From: a virus
Length of the DNA: 35,473 bases
Direction: 5' to 3' (one strand)
IMG/VR virus record: IMGVR_UViG_3300046536_000267
Coordinates: 1 to 35,473 of that record
A program made the position numbers and the translations under genes. The notes beneath the pieces are model-generated. The model had not been told where the DNA came from and made no database searches. It saw nothing but the letters and a program-made list of their open reading frames with translations. This document shows positions 27,537 to 35,269 of the stretch, piece by piece (the first letter of the stretch is position 1; each line of letters begins with the position of its first letter).

Positions 27537-27603
27537 GTGCGTGTCTCCTGCGTGGCCGTGGTGCCGAGCGGGTGCGCCCGACACCACGGCCGTGCCTGCC
27601 TGT

Positions 27604-28875
27604 TTAGTTCAGTCCGGTCACTTGCCCGAACGCCGCCTCACGATAGGCCGCGAGCGCCAGCCGTTCCTCGGCTCGGATCGCAACCAGGTTGTTGACGAAG
27701 AACGACGCGTGCGAATTGCTCGACTCGACGCGCACCCCGCCCTTGCGGAAGATTTGCGCGGCCGTGCCATACGCGCCCACGAGCGCGCTGTTCGCCACGA
27801 TCGTCGGGGTCACGGCAACCTGCACGCCCCACAGCGTCGGGGCCTGCGCCGCCGACCAGGGCCCGGTGCCCATGTAGTTGCCCTGCGCGTTCTTCGTCAA
27901 CTGGATCGTTTGCCAGTTGATCGGGTTGATCACGATCCCGTCGGGCATCAGGAACACCGTCGTCGCGATGGTGGTCATCTGCATAAAGATCGCGTCCGCG
28001 TTCGACTCGGTGGTCCGCAGGTGCGCGGGCGTCAGCCCGGGCAACTTCATCAGGCCGAGCAGATGCGGAGCGACGCCGCTGCCGTTCAGGAGTTCGTCTT
28101 CCTCGGTCAACGCGAGGCCGAGCCGCAACCGCGCGTCGATGATCGAGGCGGTCTGCGCGAAGTCCTCCAGCATTTCTTCGGTGACCGGAATCCAGTGCGC
28201 GATCTTCCGCACGGGTGCGGTCGCCCCGGCGAACACGAGCGTCGATTCCGGTTTCGGATCGCCTTCGAGGACCGCCGCCGCCGCGTTCGTGAACGTGGTT
28301 TCCTTCATGTACGAGACGACGTTCGAATCGGTCGTGCCGGGTGCGATCAAGTCGGCCACCACGAGTCGCCGCGTCGGGAGCGGCACCAGCCCCGGCGCAA
28401 AGTCGGGCACCACCAACGCGCCGCCCGATCCCGGCTGCGTCGTGAGCGTCGTCGCCTGCATCCCTGGCGGTACCCAGTGCGGTGTTTCGAACGACGGCGA
28501 CAGCTGCCCCTGCCGACGATGCAGGCCGGCCTTGATCCATTCGCGGTACCCCGGGTCCGCGATGAACTGCTGGCCGAGCGTGCGGCTCGGCCGCGCCTGC
28601 GAGGTCGGCGCCGCCATGCCGTCGGTCAACCGCGCGATCTCCTCCGACAGCGCGGCATCGCCGCTGAGCGACGTGATGCGGTCCTTCAGCGCCTTCGCCT
28701 CGTTCAGCTTGGCTTGGATCGCGCCGCGTTCCTCGGCAGTCATCACGCGCTCGGGCACCGCCGCTGCGGTCGCGGTCGCCGGCTTCTCTTCGCACGCGCG
28801 GCGGGTCGCGTCCATCAGCGCGGTCGCTTCGGCTTGCTTCGCTTTCAAGTCGGATTCGAGTTGGGCAATTTTCAT
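27604..28875 (-). CDS. HK97-fold major capsid protein
   Basis: 423 aa, ATG 28875 with GAGGA upstream. Residues 1-100 are the coiled-coil scaffold domain (IAQLESDLKAKQAEATALMD, EERGAIQAKLNEAKALKDRI) normally removed by the protease. The capsid core has GSGGALVVPDFAPGLVPLPT, then WIPVTEEMLEDFAQTASIID, then EEDELLNGSGVAPHLLGLMK and SHASFFVNNLVAIRAEERLA, with A(Y)REAAFxxVTGL at the end. It forms the icosahedral shell. Placed after protease and portal as in HK97-like phages. Confidence 0.97.
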   Translation of the reverse strand: MKIAQLESDLKAKQAEATALMDATRRACEEKPATATAAAVPERVMTAEERGAIQAKLNEAKALKDRITSLSGDAALSEEIARLTDGMAAPTSQARPSRTLGQQFIADPGYREWIKAGLHRRQGQLSPSFETPHWVPPGMQATTLTTQPGSGGALVVPDFAPGLVPLPTRRLVVADLIAPGTTDSNVVSYMKETTFTNAAAAVLEGDPKPESTLVFAGATAPVRKIAHWIPVTEEMLEDFAQTASIIDARLRLGLALTEEDELLNGSGVAPHLLGLMKLPGLTPAHLRTTESNADAIFMQMTTIATTVFLMPDGIVINPINWQTIQLTKNAQGNYMGTGPWSAAQAPTLWGVQVAVTPTIVANSALVGAYGTAAQIFRKGGVRVESSNSHASFFVNNLVAIRAEERLALAAYREAAFGQVTGLN

Positions 28876-28883
28876 AACATCCT

Positions 28884-29840
28884 CTACAGGTCGAGTTGGA
28901 GCAGCTCACCGTCGATGGTGTTCTGCCAGTGCACGTCGGCCTGTCGCTCCTGAGACGTGGCCGCTAGTCGCGGCTCCTGGTCTGTGGCGAGTCCGACGCT
29001 GTGAGTCCGCGAGGCGGTCGCCCGCGCGATCGTGTCGCTCAGCGTGCCGATGCTATCGACCATGCCGAGCGCCAGCGCATCCTCGGCCGTGATCGCGCGG
29101 CCTTCCCCGTAGCCGTTCTCGACCGCCGCCGGCTTGACGCCGCGCCCGAGCGCCACATCCGCGATAAAGCGGTCGTACGCGCTCTTGATCACTTTGTTGA
29201 CGTGCGCGAGCGCGGCGTCCGAGAGTGGCCCGTCGAGGCCTTCGGTCTTGAACTTGCCCGCGCCGATCACCGTCCGTTTCACGCCCAACTTCGCGAGCGC
29301 CTCCGAGATGTCGTCGTGCATCGTGTACACGCCCACCGAGCCCACCATCGACGACGGGGTCGCCACGATTTCGGTCGCGCCGGACATCGCCCAATACGCC
29401 GCCGACGCCATCAGGTGATGGGCCTGCGCGATGATCGGTTTTTGCGTGCGGGCCTTCAGCACCTCGCGCGCGAACTCCGTCGCCCCGGCGACGTTGCCGC
29501 CCGGAGAGTCCACGTCGAACACAATCGTGCCGACCTGCGGATTGGCCAGCGCCTCGTGGAGCTGCGCCGTCAGCGCGTCGAACGTGGTCCCGCCCGACAT
29601 CTCGCTAAGTAAATTCATGCGTGGCGCAATCACGCCGTAGACCGGAATCACGGCGACCGCGCCACCGCTGGCGGGTGCCAGGTTCTTCCGAGGCACGATC
29701 GCGGCCAGCGCACCAGCGTCGGTGTCCTCGCCTGCGACGTGGCGCGCGATGATCTGTGCGATCTGCTCGCCCATCGAGCGCGTGACCGCCCACGGATGTT
29801 CCAGCGCGAAACTGAGCACGTGTGCGTACGGGTTCTTCAT
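28884..29840 (-). CDS. Prohead (head maturation) protease, S49/SppA-like
   Basis: 318 aa. GAVAVIPVYGVIAPRMNLLS, GTIVFDVDSPGGNVAGATEF, then HHLMASAAYWAMSGATEIVA with nucleophile S146, SSMVGSVGVYTMH, and GAGKFKTEGLDGPLSD with the likely general base K198, give the Ser-Lys dyad of lambda gpC/S49 proteases. It cleaves the scaffold part of the capsid protein and itself during maturation. Its C-terminal tail (residues 275-318) is charged, like an embedded scaffold. Confidence 0.95.
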   Translation of the reverse strand: MKNPYAHVLSFALEHPWAVTRSMGEQIAQIIARHVAGEDTDAGALAAIVPRKNLAPASGGAVAVIPVYGVIAPRMNLLSEMSGGTTFDALTAQLHEALANPQVGTIVFDVDSPGGNVAGATEFAREVLKARTQKPIIAQAHHLMASAAYWAMSGATEIVATPSSMVGSVGVYTMHDDISEALAKLGVKRTVIGAGKFKTEGLDGPLSDAALAHVNKVIKSAYDRFIADVALGRGVKPAAVENGYGEGRAITAEDALALGMVDSIGTLSDTIARATASRTHSVGLATDQEPRLAATSQERQADVHWQNTIDGELLQLDL

Positions 29841-31327
29841 TGGAGGGCCTCGCGTTCGAGTTGAAAGTACGTCTCGCCATTCGCCTGGAGCGCCAGCCGC
29901 CGCGCATCCTCAGCCGCCAGCCCCGCTGCGGCCAGGTCGTTCGCCAGCTCGAGATTCCAGCGGCTGCGCGCGCGGTGATCGAAGGTCGCCGGACGATCCG
30001 CCACCGGCACCTTCGCGAGCCGTCCGAACTGTCGAGCCCGCGTCGCGTGGAGAATTTGCTGCACCGAACCGCCGAGCGTCGTGTCCGGTTCAAGGACTGT
30101 CGCGTCAGTCGCGTCAGTCGCGTCAGGCAGGTACGGCGGCGGCGCCGCGGCGGGTCCACCTTGCTGCGCGGCCAACTGGTTCGCGGAGGGATCGTCCAGC
30201 GCAGGCAGGTTCAACCGCGCGCGGCCTTCGTTCGCGGTCATGATCGGCCGGCCGACCAACGCGTGCAACGCCGCCGCCTGCTCTTCGAAACTGCCCTTCA
30301 GCTTGTCTTGGATGTTGAACTCCAAGTAGACGTTCTCCGTGTCGCGGCTCTCAGGGAGCAGCTGCGCTTCCAATTCCTCTTGCACCATTTCGAGCCACGG
30401 CCCGAGCGAATCCTGGTACAGCTGCTTGTGCTGTTCCTTGACGTTCGAGAATGTCGCGTGGTCGAGAATCCCCACCATCGGCAACGGAATGTGGTACGCA
30501 GCCGCGCACTCTTCGCGCGACAGCTTGCGGCTGGCGAGGTATTCGGAATCGCGCGGTGAGAACGACACCGGCTTGTAGGTCATGCCTTTCGGCAGCACCG
30601 CCGTCATCCCCGCCTTCGACCCACCGGCAGAAAATTCCTGCCACTGCGCGCGGAACTTCGCTTTCTGGATGTCGTCCCAGTTCTGCGCGTCCTTCGACTG
30701 TTCGATCACGCCGTCCATCCGGCCGGCGTTCTTCCAATAGCTTTCGCGGTTCGCGGCAGCGGAGGCCTCCTCCGCGAGAATCCGCCGCAGGGTTTCGAGC
30801 GGCGACAGGCCCATCAGCGGGTTCAGTGCGTTGTAGCCGTTGAAGTACACGACATCCTCGATCGCGAGGTACCGGATCGCGCCGTTCATCGTCCACGTGA
30901 ACCGCGACGGCAGAAGCCCGCCTTCGACGGCCATCTCTTCGGGCGGGAGCCGCACCAGGCCGACGCGACCGCCAGCCATCCGCAGCTTCAGCCAGTACGC
31001 GTTGAAGTACACGCCGAGGTCAGCGATCAGACTTTCGATCAGCCGGTACCGCGTGGTCGAGGGATTCGGTTTCGTTAACCACTGCGCGACATCGTGATCG
31101 GCCAGCCGCACCCGGTCGGTGTCGGACACGCGCCGAAATACATGGAGCCCGAGCTGCGCGATGTTCCGCGCGAGAAAGTCCACGCACGTCCGCACGTTCG
31201 GCTGTGTCGCGTAGATCGTCGCGTAGGCTTGACTCTCACCGTAGAGGGAGACGCCGCCAGCGGTCGGCCAGTACGACGGCGTCGTCGTCGTGGTTTGCAG
31301 CGCCCCGAAACTTTGAACGATGGGCAT
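29837..31327 (-). CDS. HK97-family portal protein
   Basis: 496 aa. YATQPNVRTCVDFLARNIAQ, LGLHVFRRV, ADHDVAQWLTKPNPSTTRYR, YNALNPLMGLSPLETLRRIL, and SRKLSREECAAAYHIPLPMV with GILDHATFSNVKEQHKQLYQ are all hallmark segments. It forms the dodecameric ring for DNA entry and exit. Near residue 415 is a short tandem DATDATDAT from three 9-bp repeats (about 30101-30127), a possible length-variable linker. The last 60 residues form an extra helical tail. Confidence 0.97.
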   Translation of the reverse strand: MPIVQSFGALQTTTTTPSYWPTAGGVSLYGESQAYATIYATQPNVRTCVDFLARNIAQLGLHVFRRVSDTDRVRLADHDVAQWLTKPNPSTTRYRLIESLIADLGVYFNAYWLKLRMAGGRVGLVRLPPEEMAVEGGLLPSRFTWTMNGAIRYLAIEDVVYFNGYNALNPLMGLSPLETLRRILAEEASAAANRESYWKNAGRMDGVIEQSKDAQNWDDIQKAKFRAQWQEFSAGGSKAGMTAVLPKGMTYKPVSFSPRDSEYLASRKLSREECAAAYHIPLPMVGILDHATFSNVKEQHKQLYQDSLGPWLEMVQEELEAQLLPESRDTENVYLEFNIQDKLKGSFEEQAAALHALVGRPIMTANEGRARLNLPALDDPSANQLAAQQGGPAAAPPPYLPDATDATDATVLEPDTTLGGSVQQILHATRARQFGRLAKVPVADRPATFDHRARSRWNLELANDLAAAGLAAEDARRLALQANGETYFQLEREALQ

Positions 31328-31330
31328 CGC

Positions 31331-31564
31331 CTACGGCACCACTTGCAGGAACGACACGTTGCTCCGATGAATGACCGCTTCCCCGTCGAGGCTGACCGGC
31401 GGCACGTTCGGTTTCAGCAGCGAGGTATTCCGCAGGGTCAACCACGGTCCGCGCGCGTCCCAGAGCACCCCACGCAGCGCCGTGCTCGGGTCATCTTGCA
31501 GGTTGACAATCACGACCTTGAGCAGACACGGCGGTCGCCACCACATCAGCCGGGACAGCCACAC
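31331..31564 (-). CDS. Small phage protein between portal and terminase
   Basis: 77 aa from GTG 31564. KVVIVNLQDDPSTALRGVLW, ARGPWLTLRNTSLLKPN, then VSLDGEAVIHRSNVSFLQVV is a recurring small beta-barrel protein found just before the portal gene in many siphophages (VVIVNL..D..T..RGVLW..RG.WLxL). Function not established; it may assist terminase docking. Stop is 4 nt before the portal start. Confidence 0.8.
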   Translation of the reverse strand: MWLSRLMWWRPPCLLKVVIVNLQDDPSTALRGVLWDARGPWLTLRNTSLLKPNVPPVSLDGEAVIHRSNVSFLQVVP

Positions 31565-31651
31565 GCCTCCGCAGTGTGCGGGTCAGGATTCGCCGAAGGC
31601 AATTTTCAATATGGAAATCGGCTCAGGATGTGATAGAACCGGACTCACCCC

Positions 31652-31852
31652 ATGCCAGCCGACGACCGCACGCGGGCCGCTCGTGGTCGGCCTGCCGTGT
31701 CTGCTGGCGAACGCTCCACCCCGATCTGCGTCACGGTCGGCGATTCGGATTTCAAACGCGTCTACGACCGGGCCCAACGCGAGCGCACCTCGATGCCGGC
31801 CGTCGTACGCCAGGCCATCACTAACTGGCTGGACGACGATCGGGACGACTAG
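31652..31852 (+). CDS. Ribbon-helix-helix (CopG-like) protein, plus strand
   Basis: 66 aa, ATG 31652. STPICVTVGDSDFKRVYDRA is the strand and first helix, RERTSMPAVVRQAITNWLDD the second helix, as in CopG/Arc regulators. The basic N-terminal arm (DDRTRAARGRP) may touch DNA. It points against the late operon and overlaps the terminase stop by 4 nt, an unusual place for a regulator. It could control late genes or act as an antitoxin; no toxin partner is visible. No strong ribosome site is seen. Confidence 0.75.
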   Translation: MPADDRTRAARGRPAVSAGERSTPICVTVGDSDFKRVYDRAQRERTSMPAVVRQAITNWLDDDRDD

Positions 31853-33531
31853 GCGAACACGAGGTCCGGATCGTCGGCGACCTGCGGTGCGTTCAGTCGC
31901 AGTTGTAAATTCCACGCAATCGCCAGCGCCACAATCGGGTCGATGCGGCCGCGGCTCTTACGTTTCACCGGGTAGATGTTGTCCTTGTTGTCCCGCTGCA
32001 CGACCGCGTTCCCCGCGCACCACAGCATCAACGGACAGCCGCCAGCGTCCACCGCGCCGGCCGATACTTCAGCTTCCATCGCCTTGCAGCCGCTCGACAT
32101 TCCGGCGAATGTCTGCGGCACGTCGAGCGCCTGTTCTTCCGCGTACCCGTCTTCGGTGACCAGCTGCACCTGGAGCTGCTCGGCGTGCCACGGATCGAAC
32201 CCGACCGCGCGAATCGTGACCACCTCACTCAAGTCGGCCAGCGTCTCGCGGAACACCTGGTGGTTGACGATGTGTCCCGGCGTGGCGATGAGCACGCCCA
32301 TCTCGACCCACGTCTGATACGGCGCACGGTCGCGCTCGGCTCGCTTCGCGAGTGTGTCGGCTGGCGTGAACACCCACCGGCACACCGCCCACCGCCGCCG
32401 CGTCTCCGTCGGCGGAAAGAGCGCCACGAGCGCAGCCAGGTCCTGCTTCGACGCCAGGTCGATGCCCACGACGCAGGCCTCGCCGCGCAGGTCCTCCAAC
32501 GTCCAGAGGCCGCTCTGCCCGAGTTGCCACCCGTCAATCGAGAGCCAGGGATCGAACGCGCTCACCCACAGATTCAAATGCTTCTGCTTGTACGTCGCGG
32601 CCGCACTGTGCATCCCGATGGCCTTGATCCGCTTCGACAACAGGTCGTCCGGATTCACCGACACGCCGTAATTCGGATTCGCTTTCCGCGCTGTGGCCTC
32701 GGCGGTCCAATCGTCCTCGGGGTCCGCGTGCGCGATGAACGCGAAGTACGTCTCGTCGGTCAGCGTGCCTTCGAGCAGCTCGCAGGCGTACCGATGCTCA
32801 TCACCGCACGGTGAGACGAGGTCGCTGCCCGCTGTGGTGATCTTGAAGACGAGCGGTTGTCGCCGCGCACCCGTCGCGGTTTCGAGCACGTCGATCATGC
32901 CGCGCGTGCGGTAGGCGTGCAGTTCGTCCATGTTCACGAAGTGCGGGTTCAGCCCATCGGTCGAATCCACGTCGGCCCCGAGCGGTTCCAGCTTCGACGC
33001 CGTGCTCGCGCGGGACAGGTTCGCTTGCAGCGGGACCAACCGGGTGTGCAGACCGCTGCGCTCGACGAGCCGCTTCGCATCGTTGAAGACGATCTTCGCC
33101 TGGTCGCGCTTCGTCGCCGCGCAGTAACCTTCGGCGCCTGGCTCTGGCGGGTCATCGAAGAACGTCACGTAGATCGCGACCACCGCCGCTTCCAGCGACT
33201 TGCCTTGCTTGCGTGGGAGTTCGTTGTACGCGTTTCGGAATCGGCGCAGGCCTGTCTCGACGTGCACCCATCCGAAGACCGAGCCGAGGCGGAACACCTG
33301 GTGCGGCTGCCAGCGAATGTACTGCCCGGCCCATTCGCCCTTGTAGTGCCGCAGCTGCTCCCCGAAGCGCAGGAACCGCTCCGCCTTCGCGATGTCGAAC
33401 CGATACGGAAACTCTGGCGTGTTCTCGCGCGCGCGGTCCCGCTGGTGGCGCGCACACGAGAGCCGATGATACTTGCCGGCCGGGATCGCGCCCGACACCA
33501 CCGCGTCGGCGTACGCGTCGATCGGATGCAC
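31849..33531 (-). CDS. terL: Terminase large subunit (HK97 type)
   Basis: 560 aa from GTG 33531 with GGAGG 4-5 nt upstream. Walker A is NELPRKQGKS (R107-S112); Walker B is PHFVNMDE (D202, E203); the nuclease part begins VVGIDLASKQDLAAL with D358 and ends RGRIDPIVALAIAWNLQL, which gives the last acidic residue. It translocates DNA into the prohead and cuts it. HK97-like enzymes make cos ends with 3' or 5' overhangs, often with help of an HNH nuclease, and one is present at 5411-5728. Confidence 0.97.
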   Translation of the reverse strand: MHPIDAYADAVVSGAIPAGKYHRLSCARHQRDRARENTPEFPYRFDIAKAERFLRFGEQLRHYKGEWAGQYIRWQPHQVFRLGSVFGWVHVETGLRRFRNAYNELPRKQGKSLEAAVVAIYVTFFDDPPEPGAEGYCAATKRDQAKIVFNDAKRLVERSGLHTRLVPLQANLSRASTASKLEPLGADVDSTDGLNPHFVNMDELHAYRTRGMIDVLETATGARRQPLVFKITTAGSDLVSPCGDEHRYACELLEGTLTDETYFAFIAHADPEDDWTAEATARKANPNYGVSVNPDDLLSKRIKAIGMHSAAATYKQKHLNLWVSAFDPWLSIDGWQLGQSGLWTLEDLRGEACVVGIDLASKQDLAALVALFPPTETRRRWAVCRWVFTPADTLAKRAERDRAPYQTWVEMGVLIATPGHIVNHQVFRETLADLSEVVTIRAVGFDPWHAEQLQVQLVTEDGYAEEQALDVPQTFAGMSSGCKAMEAEVSAGAVDAGGCPLMLWCAGNAVVQRDNKDNIYPVKRKSRGRIDPIVALAIAWNLQLRLNAPQVADDPDLVFA

Positions 33532-33540
33532 GAACCTCCG

Positions 33541-34017
33541 TCAGTTGTAGCGAATCGGCGGCGGGTCGAATTCTGCGAACGGGTCCGCCGCTGGCGCATC
33601 GATCACGCGGACGCGTGTGCGGCTGGATGGCGTCAACCCGAGTTCCGGCCACAGCTTCGTGCAGGCCACGAGCGCCTTCGTCGCCACACTGAGATACGGA
33701 TTAGGCATCGGGTATCCGCTCGGCGTCAACACCACCAGCGTGGTCACTTTCGACAGCGCCTCGAGGTAGCGGCCCCACTCGATGCACAGCGCCATCAACG
33801 CACTGTGATCGGCATCGCTCACTTGCCGCGCGGCCGTGAGCAGCGGGACCAGGCGCCGCCACTCCGCGATTGCGGCCGGGTGCGTCAGTTCAGGCGGGAC
33901 CGCGCGATAGGCGTCGGCCGATGTGGTGATCTGCGGTTCCTCGTCGTTCACCGGCCGATGCCCAGGATTCCCGGCCAGCTGTCGTTGCGACGAGGTCTTC
34001 GGTTTGCGGCCGCGCAT
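33541..34017 (-). CDS. terS: Terminase small subunit, P27 family
   Basis: 158 aa. MRGRKPKTSSQRQLAGNPGH, ELTHPAAIAEWRRLVPLLTA, SDADHSALMALCIEWGRYLE, then GYPMPNPYLSVATKALVACT with GLTPSSRTRVRV is the complete P27/Terminase_4 pattern. It recognises the packaging site and hands DNA to TerL. Nine bases separate it from terL. Its last residues (FAEFDPPPIRYN) are typical. Confidence 0.95.
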   Translation of the reverse strand: MRGRKPKTSSQRQLAGNPGHRPVNDEEPQITTSADAYRAVPPELTHPAAIAEWRRLVPLLTAARQVSDADHSALMALCIEWGRYLEALSKVTTLVVLTPSGYPMPNPYLSVATKALVACTKLWPELGLTPSSRTRVRVIDAPAADPFAEFDPPPIRYN

Positions 34018-34020
34018 GGG

Positions 34021-34188
34021 TCAGTTCGGCTTCGATTGTTGCTGGTCTTCGATCTTGGCGACCGCCGACTTGATCGCCACCAGTTCTTCCATCGCCTCGA
34101 ATAGCAGCCGCTTCGCGCTCGTCAGGTGGTCGGCCACGCGCACCAGGCGGTTGGCGATGTCCTGAAACTCCGGATCTCTCTTGGTCAC
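34021..34188 (-). CDS. Small coiled-coil protein
   Basis: 55 aa from GTG 34188 (GTGA overlap with the gene before it). VTKRDPEFQDIANRLVRVAD then SAKRLLFEAMEELVAIKSAV and a Gln/Lys tail form a continuous amphipathic helix. The longer overlapping frames nearby are shadows. It lies directly before terS; function unknown. Confidence 0.68.
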   Translation of the reverse strand: MTKRDPEFQDIANRLVRVADHLTSAKRLLFEAMEELVAIKSAVAKIEDQQQSKPN

Positions 34189-34937
34189 AGCAACCTCGCT
34201 GGCTCAAACGAGGTCTTCGGAAACGCGCGTTGGATCTTGCCGTCCAGTTCGATGCCCATCTCCGTGCGCGGTGCGGCCGACTGCTTGAAGAAAAACGCGG
34301 TCTTCGCTTTTCGGCAGCGGACCTGGAGCTCGCGCGCCCACGCAACTTCCATCGGCCGGAACCCGGGACCGGATTCGCCGCCGACGATCAGCCACTCGAT
34401 ATGCTTCAGGTCTAGCGATGGCAGCGGACCGAGCAGCGGTTCCGCCGAGACGAAATGCACCGCCGCCGGCACCTGCGTGAGCAGCTGCGCGCGGTGACTG
34501 TGGCGGTCGTTCTCGATGCTGACCCCGAGCCACACATGCGGCCACGGCCAGCCGACCGGCAGCATCGCCGGAATGTTCTCCGGCCGCTTCGTCAGGATCT
34601 GGAAGTCCAGCCATTCGGCTTCACGCATCGCGGCCCAGGCCTGCGGCCGCACCGCGTTCGCGTCCGGATGGTCTTCGAAGAAATCGCCGAGCGACATCAC
34701 GAACACCCGTTGCCGGATGCGCGAGGCGGCGGCGGCGCGGTTCCACTTTCGAATGTTGGCGTACACGCCAGCGACCGGCTGGCGTTTGCTCTCCCCTGGC
34801 GGGCCCCACACGTGCAGCTGCATCCGATTGATCGTTAGGACCTCGGCGTAACAGTGCGCGCAGCCCGGCGAGATTTTCTCGCAGCCCATCCAGAAATTCG
34901 CGGTGTTGTTCGTCCACGCGATGATCGAGTCTTGCAT
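34185..34937 (-). CDS. Phage Gp37/Gp68 family protein (DUF5131)
   Basis: 250 aa. NFWMGCEKISPGCAHCYAE gives C19, C26 and C29, the hallmark cysteine set of the family, which looks like a radical-SAM-type iron-sulphur site. GVYANIRKWNRAAAASRIRQ, FVMSLGDFFEDHPD, then LTKRPENIPAMLP, VWLGVSIENDRHSHRAQLLT and FVSAEPLLGPL follow in the usual order, and FFFKQSAAP ends the core. The family is frequent in temperate phages and unexplained; a nucleotide or DNA-modifying role has been suggested by analogy only. Confidence 0.9.
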   Translation of the reverse strand: MQDSIIAWTNNTANFWMGCEKISPGCAHCYAEVLTINRMQLHVWGPPGESKRQPVAGVYANIRKWNRAAAASRIRQRVFVMSLGDFFEDHPDANAVRPQAWAAMREAEWLDFQILTKRPENIPAMLPVGWPWPHVWLGVSIENDRHSHRAQLLTQVPAAVHFVSAEPLLGPLPSLDLKHIEWLIVGGESGPGFRPMEVAWARELQVRCRKAKTAFFFKQSAAPRTEMGIELDGKIQRAFPKTSFEPARLL

Positions 34938-34955
34938 CAGGCCAGCCCCCTCATG

Positions 34956-35213
34956 CTACTCCTGCCCTTTTTTGAATTGCTCGCGGCGGGTCTGCCACCG
35001 CCAGCCGTGCGCGCCGCAGCTGGCATCGAGCGCGCGATCGGCGTGCCCACCCACCACAGGTTCGCCGCAGTGCGTACACACACGGCGCGGTCGTCCGGCT
35101 TTCTTGGCGTTCTGTTTCCGCGCGCGTTTTTGTTTCGCCGTGTTCGCGAGCCCACCGAGGCGCCCGAGAATAGCGGCCGGATTGTCGTCTGTCGGTTTAG
35201 TTTTTTTGGCCAT
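34956..35213 (-). CDS. Small basic protein with zinc-finger-like C-terminus
   Basis: 85 aa, ATG 35213, no clear ribosome site. The N-terminal half (NPAAILGRLGGLANTAKQKR, ARKQNAKKAGRPRR) matches the short GxLGGxA...K-rich pattern of small phage DNA-binding-like proteins. CTHCGEPVVGG with a later C and H (ASCGAHGWRW) could bind zinc. It heads the late region. The shared element ATCAAACCGCT is only 7 nt upstream of its ATG, so the true start or transcript start may be unusual. Confidence 0.7.
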   Translation of the reverse strand: MAKKTKPTDDNPAAILGRLGGLANTAKQKRARKQNAKKAGRPRRVCTHCGEPVVGGHADRALDASCGAHGWRWQTRREQFKKGQE

Positions 35214-35219
35214 AGTTTG

Positions 35220-35230
35220 AGCGGTTTGAT
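35220..35230 (-). promoter_or_regulatory. Third copy of the ATCAAACCGCT element
   Basis: The same 11-bp sequence as in the promoters at 1043-1071 and 4011-4039. Here the matching -10 position would fall on the ATG of the 34956-35213 gene (ATGGCC) and the -35 would be GCTAAA, so a normal promoter in this geometry is weak. It may act as a regulator site for the late operon. Confidence 0.5.
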
Positions 35231-35269
35231 TTTAGCAGGATATGAGCGGCGGCGGCGGTATTGTTTCTC

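Noticed and set aside
27638-28909. 423-codon minus-strand frame overlapping the capsid gene in another frame
   Set aside because: The capsid frame has clear HK97 motifs; this one is Arg/Asp/Gly-rich with no domain.
32857-34104. 415-codon plus-strand frame opposite terminase genes
   Set aside because: The Walker motifs and P27 pattern are on the minus strand, so this is a shadow frame.
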